64,000 bases of DNA from Micromonospora lupini (GCF_026342015.1 NZ_JAPENL010000002.1:625001-689000), one strand, 5' to 3'; shown: positions 1 to 8,245, counted from the first letter of the stretch. Numbers and translations: made by a program. The notes: generated by a model not told the origin, from the sequence alone.

Positions 1-321
1 GAGCCGGGTCAGCCCGTCCTCGGTCACCTCACGGACCTTCGCCGTGACCTCGATCTCGGTCCCCTGGTCGTCGTCGGGGACCACCACCGGCCGGGTGAAG
101 CGAACGCCGTACTCGACCACCGCGTCGGGCGCCCCGGCCCACTCCGCGACCGCCCGACCGACCAGGGCCATCGTGAACATGCCGTGCGCGATCACCCCGG
201 GCAGCCCCACCTTCGTGGCGACCCGGTCGCTCCAGTGGATCGGGTTGAAGTCACCCGAGGCGCCGGCGTAGCGGACCAGGTCCGCCCGGGTCACCCGGAA
301 CGTCTTGACTGGCAGCTCCAT
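1..321 (-). CDS. MaoC-family dehydratase, HadB-like (3' end outside window)
   Basis: This is the first 107 codons of a hydratase-2 (hot-dog fold) dehydratase; the C-terminus lies beyond the left edge. The motif YAGASGDFNPIHWSD (residues 18-32) contains the Asp and His that in this family activate water, and GVIAHGMFTM follows. In mycobacteria HadB is the catalytic partner of a HadA-type subunit in the FAS-II dehydration of 3-hydroxyacyl-ACP. The acyl substrate here cannot be told from sequence. The ATG begins one base after the stop of the upstream HadA-like gene, so the two are probably co-translated. Confidence 0.85.
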   Translation of the reverse strand, partial: MELPVKTFRVTRADLVRYAGASGDFNPIHWSDRVATKVGLPGVIAHGMFTMALVGRAVAEWAGAPDAVVEYGVRFTRPVVVPDDDQGTEIEVTAKVREVTEDGLTRL

Positions 322-322
322 C

Positions 323-769
323 TCAGGCCTCCCCGCGAATGACGTACCGGGCCCAGACGGCGACCACGGGTTCCCCGGCGACGGTGCTCACGTCCGTACG
401 GGTGGTCAGGAAGCCGTGCCCGCCCCGGTTGCTGACGTCCTCGATGGTGTTCGTGCAGACCAGCTCGTCGCCCGCGACCACCGGCCGGGTGTACGCGAAC
501 CGCTGGTCGCCGTGCACCAGCCGGCTGTAGTCCACACCCAGGGCCGGGTCCTCGATGATCTGCCGGCTCGCCGCCATGGTGACGATCACCGGAAAGGTCG
601 GCGGGGCGACCACGTCCGGGTGGCCCAGCGCCTGCGCCGCCACCGGGTCGTGGTGGGCCGCGTCGGTGGCGCCGATGGCCGTGGCGAACTCACGGATCTT
701 TTCTCGGCCCACCTGGTAGGGGGCGGTCGGCGGATACGTCCGGCCGACGAAGGAAGGGTCCAGAGACAT
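323..769 (-). CDS. MaoC-like N-terminal domain dehydratase subunit, HadA-like
   Basis: A 148-residue single hot-dog protein of the UPF0336 / FAS1-type dehydratase N-terminal family. It begins MSLDPSFVGRTYPP and has the family pattern PPTFPVIVTM and VHGDQRFAYTRPVVAGD. It lacks the D-x4-H catalytic signature seen in the downstream partner, as expected for the non-catalytic, substrate-shaping subunit of a HadAB heterodimer. Next to rpmG, as in many actinobacteria, where the hadA-hadB pair follows rpmG. Cytosolic. Length is normal for the family. Confidence 0.85.
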   Translation of the reverse strand: MSLDPSFVGRTYPPTAPYQVGREKIREFATAIGATDAAHHDPVAAQALGHPDVVAPPTFPVIVTMAASRQIIEDPALGVDYSRLVHGDQRFAYTRPVVAGDELVCTNTIEDVSNRGGHGFLTTRTDVSTVAGEPVVAVWARYVIRGEA

Positions 770-893
770 GCCGCGAACCTACACGGAAAGCACAATCGCC
801 GATCTGGTCGGCAGGCAGCGGCGGAGCCGCGCCATACCGGTCAGATCGGCGATTGGAAAGCCTCGTCAATGGCCGACGTGTGCCGGCCAGAGA

Positions 894-1061
894 TCAGCGG
901 GTCTCGCGGTGAACCGTGTGCCGACCGTCGCGCGGGCAGAACTTCTTCAGCTCGATGCGGTCGGGGTCGTTCCGGCGGTTCTTGCGCGTGATGTAGTTGC
1001 GCTCCTTGCACTCCACACACGCCAAAGTGATCTTCGGCCGGACATCGGTAGCCTTCGCCAC
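894..1061 (-). CDS. rpmG: 50S ribosomal protein L33
   Basis: A 55-residue protein read from a GTG start (GTG GCG AAG GCT ACC). It begins (V)AKATDVRPKITLACVECK, continues RNYITRKNRRNDPDRIEL and ends KKFCPRDGRHTVHRETR. The two Cys pairs (CVEC and one Cys in KKFCP; the fourth position is not Cys) and the basic core are typical of bacterial L33. It is a structural protein of the large ribosomal subunit near the E site. It lies between the HadA-like gene and a tRNA cluster on the same strand. Confidence 0.95.
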   Translation of the reverse strand: MAKATDVRPKITLACVECKERNYITRKNRRNDPDRIELKKFCPRDGRHTVHRETR

Positions 1062-1193
1062 GGCGGAGTGCCTTCCTCGCTAACGGAAACAACTACGACG
1101 CGTCAGCCTAGACGCTGACTGCGCGGACATGCAAAGTGGGCGCCAGTGGCGCCCATCTCCACGACCACCGGGAACGGGCCCGGAAGACGAGAG

Positions 1194-1266
1194 TAGCGGT
1201 GGCCGGACTTGAACCGGCGACACAGCGATTATGAGCCGCTTGCTCTGCCATCTGAGCTACACCGCC
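1194..1266 (-). tRNA. tRNA-Met (CAT)
   Basis: The minus strand folds as a cloverleaf with acceptor GGCGGTG, D arm around TAGCTCAG, anticodon loop CTCATAA (anticodon CAT), and T arm GCCGGTTCAAGTCCGGC. The acceptor closes with CACCGCT, giving a G-T pair at the first position, and A as discriminator. No CCA is encoded. It lacks the unpaired position 1-72 and the three G-C pairs below the anticodon loop typical of initiators, so elongator tRNA-Met is the better reading. Confidence 0.93.
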
Positions 1267-1290
1267 GCGGTGGGTCCAGCTGAACCCTCG

Positions 1291-1363
1291 AGCCCCCTTA
1301 CGGAATCGAACCGTAGACCTTCTCCTTACCATGGAGACGCTCTGCCGACTGAGCTAAGGGGGC
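1291..1363 (-). tRNA. tRNA-Thr (GGT)
   Basis: The minus strand reads GCCCCCTTAGCTCAGTCGG at the 5' end, with anticodon stem TCTCC/GGAGA around loop ATGGTAA (anticodon GGT), T arm TACGGTTCGATTCCGTA and a closing acceptor AGGGGGC. All four arms pair. It sits 24 bp upstream of tRNA-Met on the same strand and is probably co-transcribed with it. Confidence 0.95.
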
Positions 1364-1456
1364 CTGCGCGATCTCCCCGTGGGGCGCGCAGTAGTAAGAG
1401 TACACGGCCCGGCTCGGCAGGTGAAATCGGATCCCCGGTGATCGTCTACACCCAGC

Positions 1457-3985
1457 TCAGGGCACGACACGCAGGCGCGGAAGCTCCCCGCCAGAGATCG
1501 TTTCGGGGTCGACCTGAGCGCCGAACCAGGCCGCCAACCGCTCGTACGGCAGCGGTCGGCTGAACAGGAAGCCCTGGCCGATCTCGCACCCGATGTCCTG
1601 GAGGAGCTCCAGGGTCAGCTCGCTCTCGACACCCTCGGCGACCACGGCCAGACCGAACTGCTGGGAGAGCGTCACCACCGCGTTGACGATCGCCAGGTCC
1701 CCCGGATCGGTCGCCATGCCCTGCACGAAGGACCGGTCCACCTTCACCTCGTGCACCGGCAGCCGGCGCAGGTGGGCGAGCGACGAGTCACCGGTGCCGA
1801 AGTCGTCCACCGACAGCCGGACGCCGAGATCGCGGAGCCTGCGCAGCGTCGGGATCGGCCGGTCCGTGCCGTCCAGGACCCCCGACTCGGTGATCTCCAG
1901 GGTGAGGCGCTGCGCCGGCACCCCGTACTCGGTCAACAGCTCCTGCACCCGGTCCGGGAAGTGCTGGTCGGTGAGCGAACGGGCGGCGAGGTTCACGGCG
2001 ATGGGCAGCGGCTGGTCGGCCTGGGCCCAGTCCCGGCTGCGCCGCAACCCCTCGCGGAGCACCACCTCGGTGAGCCGGCTCAACTGGCCGGTGTGCGCGG
2101 CCACCGCCACGAAGTCCTCGGGAGCGACTGTGCCGTGCGTCGGGTGCTCCCACCGGGCCAGACACTCGACGCCGACCAGACGCCGGTCCCGCAGTGTCAC
2201 CTTGGGCTGGAAGTAGACCTCCAGCTCGTCCTGGTCGAGCGCGCGACGCAGGTCGCCGGCGAGACCCAGCCGGCGCAGTGAACGGGACTCCAGCGCGGGG
2301 TTGAACAACTGCACGCTGCCCGGCACCGACTTGGCCGCGGTGGCGGCCAGGTCGACCCGAAGCAGCAGGGTCGCCGCGTCGCTGCCGTGATCCGGGTGTA
2401 CGGCCACCCCGACGGCGGTGTTCACGTCCAGGGTGAGCGCGTCGAAGACCATCTCGTCGCGGATCTGGTCGCGCAGTTGAGCAGCCAACTCGAGCGCGGC
2501 CTCAGTGCTCTCCAACCGCAGCGTCACCAGGAACTCGTCCCCGCCGGCACGGCCGACCAGGGCCGACGACGGCGCGCTGGCCCGCAACCGTTTGGCGACC
2601 TCGGCGAGGACCTTGTCCCCTGCCGCGTGACCCAGGGACTCGTTGACCTGGCGCAGCCCGTCGACGTCGAAGAGCAGCAGCGCCACCACCTCGCCCGGCG
2701 CGCGGATCTTCACCGACTCGTCCAGCGCCCCGGTGATCCGCCGGCGGTTGGGCAGCCCGGTCAACGTGTCGTGGTACGCGTCGTGCCGCAGCCGGTCGAC
2801 CAACCGCGAATTCTCCAAGGCGACGGCGACGTGGGCGGCCACGGTCTCGAAGACCGGGAGGTCAGCAGCCGAGAAATGGCCGACGTCGCTGAGCCGGTTG
2901 ACCACTTCGAGGGTGCCGATCACCGCCTGGCCAGACCGCAGCGGAACCACGATGAGGTCTTTGACCTGGTGCTTGCTGAGCGCCCCACGGACGTCCTCGT
3001 CATCGTCGAAGGCTCGGCCGGCGGCCAGCGTGCGGCCGGACTGGCGGACTCGTTCGCGGACTATCGAGGGGGTGAGCGCGACGTCGAGCAGGCCGCGATC
3101 ATCGAGTCTGGCGCTCAACAGGACCTCGGGGTGGCGACCCTGCACCGGCAGCCAGAGCGTGGCGTACTCGGCCTGCATCAGCGCGCGGACCCGGTCCAGC
3201 AGCGCGTCGACCAGGCCTCCGTCCTGTCGGCTCTCGCTGACCGCCCGGGTCAGCTCGTACATGCTCCCGAGCGTGCGGTGCTGACGAAGGAACTGGGCAT
3301 ACGAGCGGTAGACCAGGACGACCGCGATCGCCAGCACCGCGATCAGGAGAACGGACCACAGGTTGGAATCGATCGCCATCAGGATCACCAACCCGATGAC
3401 GGCGTTGATCGCGCAGATCACCTGCGGAGCAGGGGCGTTGCGTATCAACTCCCACCCTGCCTGCCACCCGTGCAGCAGGGTGATAACGGCGCTGATGGCC
3501 GCCAACGAGATCAAGCTGTTGACATTGACCACGGCGAAGAGGACAGCCCACGTCTTCGGGCCCACCCCCTCGACGGGAGGAAGTGCCAGTAGCACGGCCC
3601 CCGCGGCCGAAGCGGCTCCGGCAGTCCTGGCGAGATTGAACCACACCTTCGGAGCGCTGAGGCGCCGACGAAGCTGGCCGACCAACGCAGCCATGACGGA
3701 GATCAGGACGACCGTCAGCGGCGGCAGGTAGAAGAAGGCAAGGACCAGCGGAATCTCGGTGACGATGACTTCGAGCGCCTGCCTACGCACGACGACCTGC
3801 AGAACCTGGGTGCTGGTCGCCACCATGACGCCGAAGATCGCCACCGCAGCGAAGAGGTTGCCCGGAGGCGGCGGCCCCGCCAACGCGAGGACGAATGAGC
3901 AGATGATGGCCAGGACTGCCAACGGCCCAGTGATGAGCCAAGCCTGCTCAGTGGACCTACGGGCTGAGGGCGAGCCAGCCGTCAT
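1457..3985 (-). CDS. Membrane GAF-GGDEF-EAL cyclic di-GMP signalling protein
   Basis: An 842-residue protein. About eight hydrophobic segments occupy residues 15-225. A GAF-like sensor spans about 240-395, a GGDEF domain about 402-560 and an EAL domain about 585-830. The diguanylate cyclase motif GGDEF (481-485) is intact, but no RxxD inhibitory site precedes it. The phosphodiesterase motif reads ECL (607-609) in place of EAL, with the other catalytic elements present: NLAARSL, LEITESG, DDFGTG, KVDRSF and AEGVES. It could therefore make or degrade cyclic di-GMP; direction cannot be read by eye. A 52-codon membrane peptide gene lies 33 bp upstream on the same strand. Confidence 0.95.
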   Translation of the reverse strand: MTAGSPSARRSTEQAWLITGPLAVLAIICSFVLALAGPPPPGNLFAAVAIFGVMVATSTQVLQVVVRRQALEVIVTEIPLVLAFFYLPPLTVVLISVMAALVGQLRRRLSAPKVWFNLARTAGAASAAGAVLLALPPVEGVGPKTWAVLFAVVNVNSLISLAAISAVITLLHGWQAGWELIRNAPAPQVICAINAVIGLVILMAIDSNLWSVLLIAVLAIAVVLVYRSYAQFLRQHRTLGSMYELTRAVSESRQDGGLVDALLDRVRALMQAEYATLWLPVQGRHPEVLLSARLDDRGLLDVALTPSIVRERVRQSGRTLAAGRAFDDDEDVRGALSKHQVKDLIVVPLRSGQAVIGTLEVVNRLSDVGHFSAADLPVFETVAAHVAVALENSRLVDRLRHDAYHDTLTGLPNRRRITGALDESVKIRAPGEVVALLLFDVDGLRQVNESLGHAAGDKVLAEVAKRLRASAPSSALVGRAGGDEFLVTLRLESTEAALELAAQLRDQIRDEMVFDALTLDVNTAVGVAVHPDHGSDAATLLLRVDLAATAAKSVPGSVQLFNPALESRSLRRLGLAGDLRRALDQDELEVYFQPKVTLRDRRLVGVECLARWEHPTHGTVAPEDFVAVAAHTGQLSRLTEVVLREGLRRSRDWAQADQPLPIAVNLAARSLTDQHFPDRVQELLTEYGVPAQRLTLEITESGVLDGTDRPIPTLRRLRDLGVRLSVDDFGTGDSSLAHLRRLPVHEVKVDRSFVQGMATDPGDLAIVNAVVTLSQQFGLAVVAEGVESELTLELLQDIGCEIGQGFLFSRPLPYERLAAWFGAQVDPETISGGELPRLRVVP

Positions 3986-4018
3986 TCCGCTCCCTCACTG
4001 GGTGATGCGGAACCGGGC

Positions 4019-4177
4019 CTATCGGGCGACAGTGACGCCCTTGTCGAAGACCGGCGCACCCCACGTGTAGTCCATCATCTGGAGATCGATGGCTTGACCG
4101 GAAAAGGCGCCCACGAACGCGACCACGGCCGCGAGCGCGAGGGCGGCGCGAAGGCGGCGAGGCGACCGTCCAAACAT
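4019..4177 (-). CDS. Small single-span membrane or secreted peptide upstream of the GGDEF-EAL gene
   Basis: A 52-residue product beginning MFGRSPRRLRAAL, with an Arg-rich N-terminus, a hydrophobic segment at about 9-28 (ALALAAVVAFVGAFS) and a short polar tail ending FDKGVTVAR. An AGGAG sequence 7 bases before the ATG supports translation. It precedes the cyclic di-GMP gene by 33 bp on the same strand, so it may be its first cistron. No family is recognised. It could be a secreted peptide, a membrane regulator of the adjacent enzyme, or a chance reading frame with a good ribosome site. Confidence 0.6.
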   Translation of the reverse strand: MFGRSPRRLRAALALAAVVAFVGAFSGQAIDLQMMDYTWGAPVFDKGVTVAR

Positions 4178-4505
4178 CAGCGTGCTCCTGTCGGGGGCAG
4201 AACAAGAATCAGTGACCCCGATCGTGCCACAGTCGAATCGGCCCGCAAAGCCCACGTACGGCCGATCGGCATGGCCGACCGGGCGAGCCGGACCGGTCAG
4301 ATGGCCGTTCGGTGATAAATGGCAGACGGAGCGACTACGGAACGCTATCGCCGACCAGCCAGCGGCAAATGGTGCGGCTTCCAGCCAAGGCGGCGATTCG
4401 GACCTTTCCCTTGCCGACCGAGAGGCGACAGACCCCTCTGTCCCTGACCATCGGAACTGGAGTGAGCTTTCGGCTGGCAACGTGGGGGCACTGCTCACTC
4501 TCCAC
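4178..4505. other. Intergenic region without recognisable gene
   Basis: About 330 bases upstream of the minus-strand small peptide gene. It must hold the promoter for that gene and probably for the cyclic di-GMP protein. No cyclic di-GMP riboswitch core, tRNA or strong hairpin was seen on either strand. The base composition is less GC-biased than in neighbouring genes. Confidence 0.6.
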
Positions 4506-4930
4506 TCACCACCAAAGTGCTGAGAGTAGCCGAAACCGTCCGTCGTGACCAGGTTCAGCGCGTCGTGCGCCGCACGCTCCTGCGCGCACGTCGCCCGGCA
4601 GTCGGCCCCGATTCCGATCGCACCGCCGAACAGGGTGCCGTGGATGCCGAGCAGCGGACCCTGGTGGCCGATCCCGTCCGTGACGGCGGCGCCCACGTGG
4701 CCACCCTGTGCGACGTAGCTCAGGTAGCCATGCGCCGCACAGCAACCGCCCAGGCATCTCGGCGTACGTCACGGTCAGCGGTAGGGCGTCCTCGTGCAAC
4801 GACCGCAGCCGGATGACGTGGATCCGCACGCCGTGCAGGTCAACTCCCGGAACGCCGCCGTTGGCCGCGATCCGCAGCAACTCCTGGGCGGGACGACGGG
4901 TCTGTCGGCCAGGTGACGGCACCCTGGTGG
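4506..4930 (-). pseudogene. Frame-disrupted gene remnant
   Basis: Two reading frames on the minus strand look coding but are offset. The upstream part (about 4740-4930) reads AQELLRIAANGGVPGVDL and then HEDALPLTVTYAEMPG. The downstream part, in another frame, reads GYLSYVAQGGHVGAAVTDG and then HGTLFGGAIGIGADC. Neither has a convincing start with a ribosome site. The likeliest reading is one gene broken by an indel near 4735. No family is recognised. An alternative is that one frame is a short independent ORF. Confidence 0.4.
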
Positions 4931-4993
4931 ATTGACCGGATGCGCCTACGCTGAGCGCACCGTTCGCCCGGCGACGCTCCGAAGGGGCTGTCC

Positions 4994-5926
4994 ATGCCAT
5001 CCGTCCTCGGTACCGTCCTGCTCGCGGCCACCTTGACGGCCGTACCAACCGCGTCCGCCGCCTCCCCCGTGCCCGGAGCCCTGGCCAGCTATCGCATGGT
5101 GGACCTCGGCACCCTCGGCGGCGACAGCAGCTTCGCCAGCGCCATGAACGACCGCGGTGACGTGGTCGGCCGTGCCCAGGCCGCCGACGGCATCTACCGC
5201 GGATTTCTCTGGCGCGACGGTCAGATGATCGATCTCGGCGCTTTCACACCGATCGACGTCAACGACGGCGGCGAGGTCGTCGGCTACACCGACAACGGCT
5301 TCGCCGGACACGTCTGGCACGGCGGCGTCCTGCGGCCGCTGGGCATGTGGCCCCTCGCGATCAACAACCGCGGTCAGGTCGTCGGCCACACCGACGCGGG
5401 CCCCGTCCTGTGGACGAACGGCCACGCCCGGGCCCTGCCTCTCACCGAGGTGTCCGACGTCAACGAGCGTGGCGAGGTCTCGGGCGGCGTGTACGTACCA
5501 CCGAGCGGCTTCCACGCCGTCCGATGGCACATCGGCCGGGCAACCGACCTCGGCGCCGGGCCCTTCAACCGCAGCAACACGTACGCCATCAACGACAGCG
5601 GCTGGGTGATCGGCTGGCAGTTCTCGGCCGACCAGTCCCAGCGCGGCATCCTCTGGCGGAACGGCCGCGCCCTGGACGTCGGCACTCTCGGCGGCAGCTT
5701 CACCGAACTGCGGGCGATCAACAACCGTGGCGAGATCCTGGCCACCTCCCAGGCCGGCGACGGAAGCTCCCGTCCGGCGCTGTGGCGAAGTGGCGTCCTG
5801 TACGACCTCAGCTCCGCCGGGGTCGACACGAACGGCGAGGTCGTCGATCTTGATGATCATGGCAACATCGCCGCGTCGATCCGCCAGGTCTCGGGCAGCA
5901 GAGCGGTCGTCTACCAGCCGAGCTGA
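4994..5926 (+). CDS. Secreted HAF-repeat (extracellular repeat) protein
   Basis: A 310-residue protein with an N-terminal signal peptide (MPSVLGTVLLAATLTAVPTA, predicted cleavage around SAASP). The mature part is made of repeats typical of the HAF family: DLGTLGGDSSFASAMNDRG, INNRGQVVGH and LGTLGGSFTELRAINNRG alternate with ILWRNG or VLWTNG segments. Such repeats form beta-propeller-like extracellular domains of unknown function. A purine-rich GAAGGGG site precedes the ATG. Transcribed away from the degenerate gene on its left; a monocistronic arrangement is likely. Confidence 0.88.
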   Translation: MPSVLGTVLLAATLTAVPTASAASPVPGALASYRMVDLGTLGGDSSFASAMNDRGDVVGRAQAADGIYRGFLWRDGQMIDLGAFTPIDVNDGGEVVGYTDNGFAGHVWHGGVLRPLGMWPLAINNRGQVVGHTDAGPVLWTNGHARALPLTEVSDVNERGEVSGGVYVPPSGFHAVRWHIGRATDLGAGPFNRSNTYAINDSGWVIGWQFSADQSQRGILWRNGRALDVGTLGGSFTELRAINNRGEILATSQAGDGSSRPALWRSGVLYDLSSAGVDTNGEVVDLDDHGNIAASIRQVSGSRAVVYQPS

Positions 5927-5963
5927 CCTACTGGTCCATGACGGCAACGGACCCTCCAAGGCC

Positions 5964-6003
5964 AAAATCGACCTTCCGCAACCAGTCGTCAACGGCTGGA
6001 CTT
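5964..6003 (+). repeat. Copy 1 of an imperfect direct repeat flanking the regulator/reductase module
   Basis: The stretch contains AAATCGACC and then AACCAGTCGTCAACGGCTGG followed by ACT. A related stretch with the same word order lies at 8129-8180, beyond the aldo-keto reductase. The core CCAGTCGTC-A-CGGCTGG is a small imperfect palindrome. It is probably a dispersed intergenic repeat. Confidence 0.5.
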
Positions 6004-7042
6004 AGTGGTCGGCTCCGGAAGTCCTTCGGGGGTCGACGTGAGGTCGGGCGAAGGCCGCTTGGAGGAGAGTTTCTGCTGCGGTGGTGCGGGCGTAGAGGAC
6101 GGAGCGGCCGGCGCGGTGGGCGCTGACCAGGCCCGCGTTGCGTAGCGCGGTGAGGTATTGGGATACCCCGGCTGGGGAGAGTCCGGTGCGGTGGGCCAGT
6201 TGTGTGGTGGAGGCTGGGATCTCCAATTCGGACAACAGCAGGGTGCGTGAGCGGCCCAGTACGGCGGAGAGGGTGTCGGCTCGCATGACGGGCCGTGCCT
6301 GCCAGAGTGAGCCGACACCGCGCGCCTGATAGGCGAGTTGGGGTGGATCCGGCGGCGTCGTTCGGGTGCGCACCCCCGGTCCGGTGAAGGCCGAGGGGAT
6401 CAGCAGAAGTCCCGTGCCTGCTGTCGTGCGGGTCAGTGGCTGCTTGCGGTGGGACATCCGCAGTGCGTTGTTGTCCCAGCTCATGGACGTGTGCAGGTCG
6501 TTGAGGAGGTGGCCGGTGCCGTGCTCGGCGGCCAGGCGGGCCCGATAGAGGATGTCTGCGTCCAGGACTGCCCGGATTCGTGCCCAGTAGGGGGCGAGTG
6601 CCAGTTCCCAGTACGTTTCGATTTCTTCTGTGACCTTGGCCAGGAGGCCCTGTGGGTCGTTGTGCAGGGCTCGTAGCCGGGGGCCGAGGGTTCCCTGGTG
6701 GCGGGCCAGGTGGTCGAGGTCCTGGCGTACCCGGTCGGCGGGCGCGGCCCGGATCGCGTCCCGCTCTGCCGCCGGGGTGGGGGCCGGTCCGGCGGGGGCC
6801 GGGTTGAGGAAGTCGGGGACGTAGCCGCCGGTGGGCAGGATCAGCTCGCAGAGCCAGCCCCGGTCCAGCCCGGCGGCCACCAGGCGCGGGCGTACCTGGT
6901 CGGCCCAGGGCCGGTGGACCGGATGCGTAGTGGCGGACCTGAGCAGTCGGAAGCTGGGAGCGACCTCCCACATCGGCGAGACGGCGAACCGTACCTGTGC
7001 CAGATCGCTCGTCGAGAACGCCAGCTCCGCCAGGACAACCAC
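6002..7042 (-). CDS. ArsR-like winged-helix transcriptional regulator with DUF5937-type N-terminus
   Basis: A 346-residue protein. Residues 1-240 are an all-alpha-looking domain beginning with AFSTSDLAQVRFAVSPMWEV, a hallmark of a common actinobacterial regulator family. A C-terminal winged helix-turn-helix occupies about 255-330, with LAHRTGLSPAGVSQYLTALR as the recognition region. No metal-binding Cys pair is visible, so the ligand is unlikely to be a metal. It is divergent from an aldo-keto reductase, with an imperfect dyad between them, so it probably controls that gene and itself. The GTG start is close behind a GAGGA sequence; a start a few codons later is possible. Confidence 0.82.
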   Translation of the reverse strand: MVVLAELAFSTSDLAQVRFAVSPMWEVAPSFRLLRSATTHPVHRPWADQVRPRLVAAGLDRGWLCELILPTGGYVPDFLNPAPAGPAPTPAAERDAIRAAPADRVRQDLDHLARHQGTLGPRLRALHNDPQGLLAKVTEEIETYWELALAPYWARIRAVLDADILYRARLAAEHGTGHLLNDLHTSMSWDNNALRMSHRKQPLTRTTAGTGLLLIPSAFTGPGVRTRTTPPDPPQLAYQARGVGSLWQARPVMRADTLSAVLGRSRTLLLSELEIPASTTQLAHRTGLSPAGVSQYLTALRNAGLVSAHRAGRSVLYARTTAAETLLQAAFARPHVDPRRTSGADH

Positions 7043-7109
7043 TCCTCAATAGATTCAGTCAGGTGTGAATCAATGGCGGGCCAGCCTACCGTGCGGAGAT
7101 CATTTCGCC
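7043..7109. promoter_or_regulatory. Divergent promoter region with GATTCA-N8-TGAATC dyad
   Basis: The gap between the divergent ArsR-like regulator and the aldo-keto reductase holds a perfect 6-bp dyad, GATTCA at 7052-7057 and TGAATC at 7066-7071. The flanks extend the match partly. Size, spacing and position fit an operator for the adjacent winged-helix dimer. Binding is inference. Confidence 0.5.
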
Positions 7110-8018
7110 ATGACCTCACAGACGATCAACGCGGCGGCATCGGGCACCTGGAAGCTCGGCGACCTGACGGTCAACCGGGTCGGTTTCGGCGCGATGCGCC
7201 TGACGCAGCACGGTGGGGCGTTCGCGGCCGATGCCGTCCCACGCGACCGCGACCAGGCGATCAGTGTGCTGCGCCGCGCGGTCGAGCTCGGCGTGAACCA
7301 CATCGACACCGCCGCGTTCTACTTCTCGCCACTGCGCTCGGCCAACGAGCTGATCAACCGGGCACTGGCCCCCTACCCGGACGACCTCGTCATCACCACC
7401 AAGGTCGGGCCAGGCCGCGATCCCTCGGGCCAGTGGCTGGCGCACGCCACCGCCGAGCAACTGCGCGGCCAGGTCGAGGAGAACCTGCGCCAGCTCGGCC
7501 GCGACCACCTCGACGTGGTGAACCTGCGCATCGTCGGCACCGACTCGATCGCCGAACGCTTCGGCGCACTCGCCGAACTGCGCGAGGTCGGACTCATCCG
7601 TCATCTGGGCCTGTCCAACGTCCGCCCCCACCACCTCGCCGAGGCCCAGAGCATCGCGCCGGTGGTCTGCGTTCAGAACATGTACGTCATCGGCGCATCG
7701 CCCGAGCAGAAGGACTTCCTGGACCTCTGCGGTGAACAGCGCATCGCGTTCGTGCCGTTCTACTCGATCGCCGGCACCGGACGCGAAGGCGGCGCGACCA
7801 CCGACCACAGCCCGGAGGTGCACACCATCGCCCGCGCCCACGGCGTAAGCGCAGCCCAGATCCGGCTGGCATGGACCCTGCACCAGGGTTCTCACGTCCT
7901 GGCCATCCCTGGCACCGGCGACCTCGACCACCTCGCCCAGAACGTCGCCGTCGGCTCCCTACGCCTGTCGGAGGAAGCACTCACCGCCCTGGACCCCCTC
8001 CACCACGAGACGGCATGA
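7110..8018 (+). CDS. Aldo/keto reductase
   Basis: A 302-residue NADPH-dependent oxidoreductase of the aldo-keto reductase superfamily (TIM barrel). It shows NRVGFGAMRLTQHGG near the N-terminus, the catalytic Asp and Tyr in HIDTAAFYFS (five residues apart), the Lys in VITTKVGPG, and the cofactor-loop motif VLAIPGTGDLDHL. The canonical active-site His position is not obvious in HLDVVNLRIVG, so the substrate class is unclear. The ATG chosen follows a GGAG site; an upstream in-frame ATG at 7065 would add 15 unlikely residues. It is divergent from and probably regulated by the ArsR-like protein. Confidence 0.9.
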   Translation: MTSQTINAAASGTWKLGDLTVNRVGFGAMRLTQHGGAFAADAVPRDRDQAISVLRRAVELGVNHIDTAAFYFSPLRSANELINRALAPYPDDLVITTKVGPGRDPSGQWLAHATAEQLRGQVEENLRQLGRDHLDVVNLRIVGTDSIAERFGALAELREVGLIRHLGLSNVRPHHLAEAQSIAPVVCVQNMYVIGASPEQKDFLDLCGEQRIAFVPFYSIAGTGREGGATTDHSPEVHTIARAHGVSAAQIRLAWTLHQGSHVLAIPGTGDLDHLAQNVAVGSLRLSEEALTALDPLHHETA

Positions 8019-8128
8019 GCAAGCAAAGGCCGCCCCGCGCCGGTACGCCGTCGAGAGGCGCCCAGGACCGATCTGCCGGAGCCCAGGAACCCGCGCTCGG
8101 CCGCTCGACGTCGGCGCGGCAGGAGCAA

Positions 8129-8180
8129 GATCGACCTGCCCACCATCTGCCCACAACCAGTCGTCAGCGACTGGACTCAG
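8129..8180 (+). repeat. Copy 2 of the imperfect direct repeat flanking the regulator/reductase module
   Basis: Contains AGATCGACC, an extra 13-base stretch, then AACCAGTCGTCAGCGACTGG followed by ACTCAG. The core CCAGTCG-TCAG-CGACTGG is a perfect 7-bp palindrome. It is in the same orientation as the copy at 5964-6003. Confidence 0.5.
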
Positions 8181-8204
8181 CCGGACTCGGCCAGACAAAC
8201 GACA

Positions 8205-8242
8205 ACGGCCCCCGATCAGCATCTCTGCTGCTCAGGGGCCGT
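8205..8242. terminator. Hairpin downstream of the reductase and of the original tRNA-Tyr 3' side
   Basis: A two-tier stem: ACGGCCCC (8205-8212) pairs with GGGGCCGT (8235-8242), and inside it CAGCA (8217-8221) pairs with TGCTG (8226-8230). It lies just outside the left attachment copy. Before the island entered, it would have been the terminator following tRNA-Tyr on the minus strand; it can also end the reductase transcript on the plus strand. Confidence 0.6.
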
Positions 8243-8245
8243 GTC

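Noticed and set aside
4178..4505. Cyclic di-GMP riboswitch before the GGDEF-EAL locus
   Set aside because: No recognisable aptamer core or closing stem was found on the minus strand.
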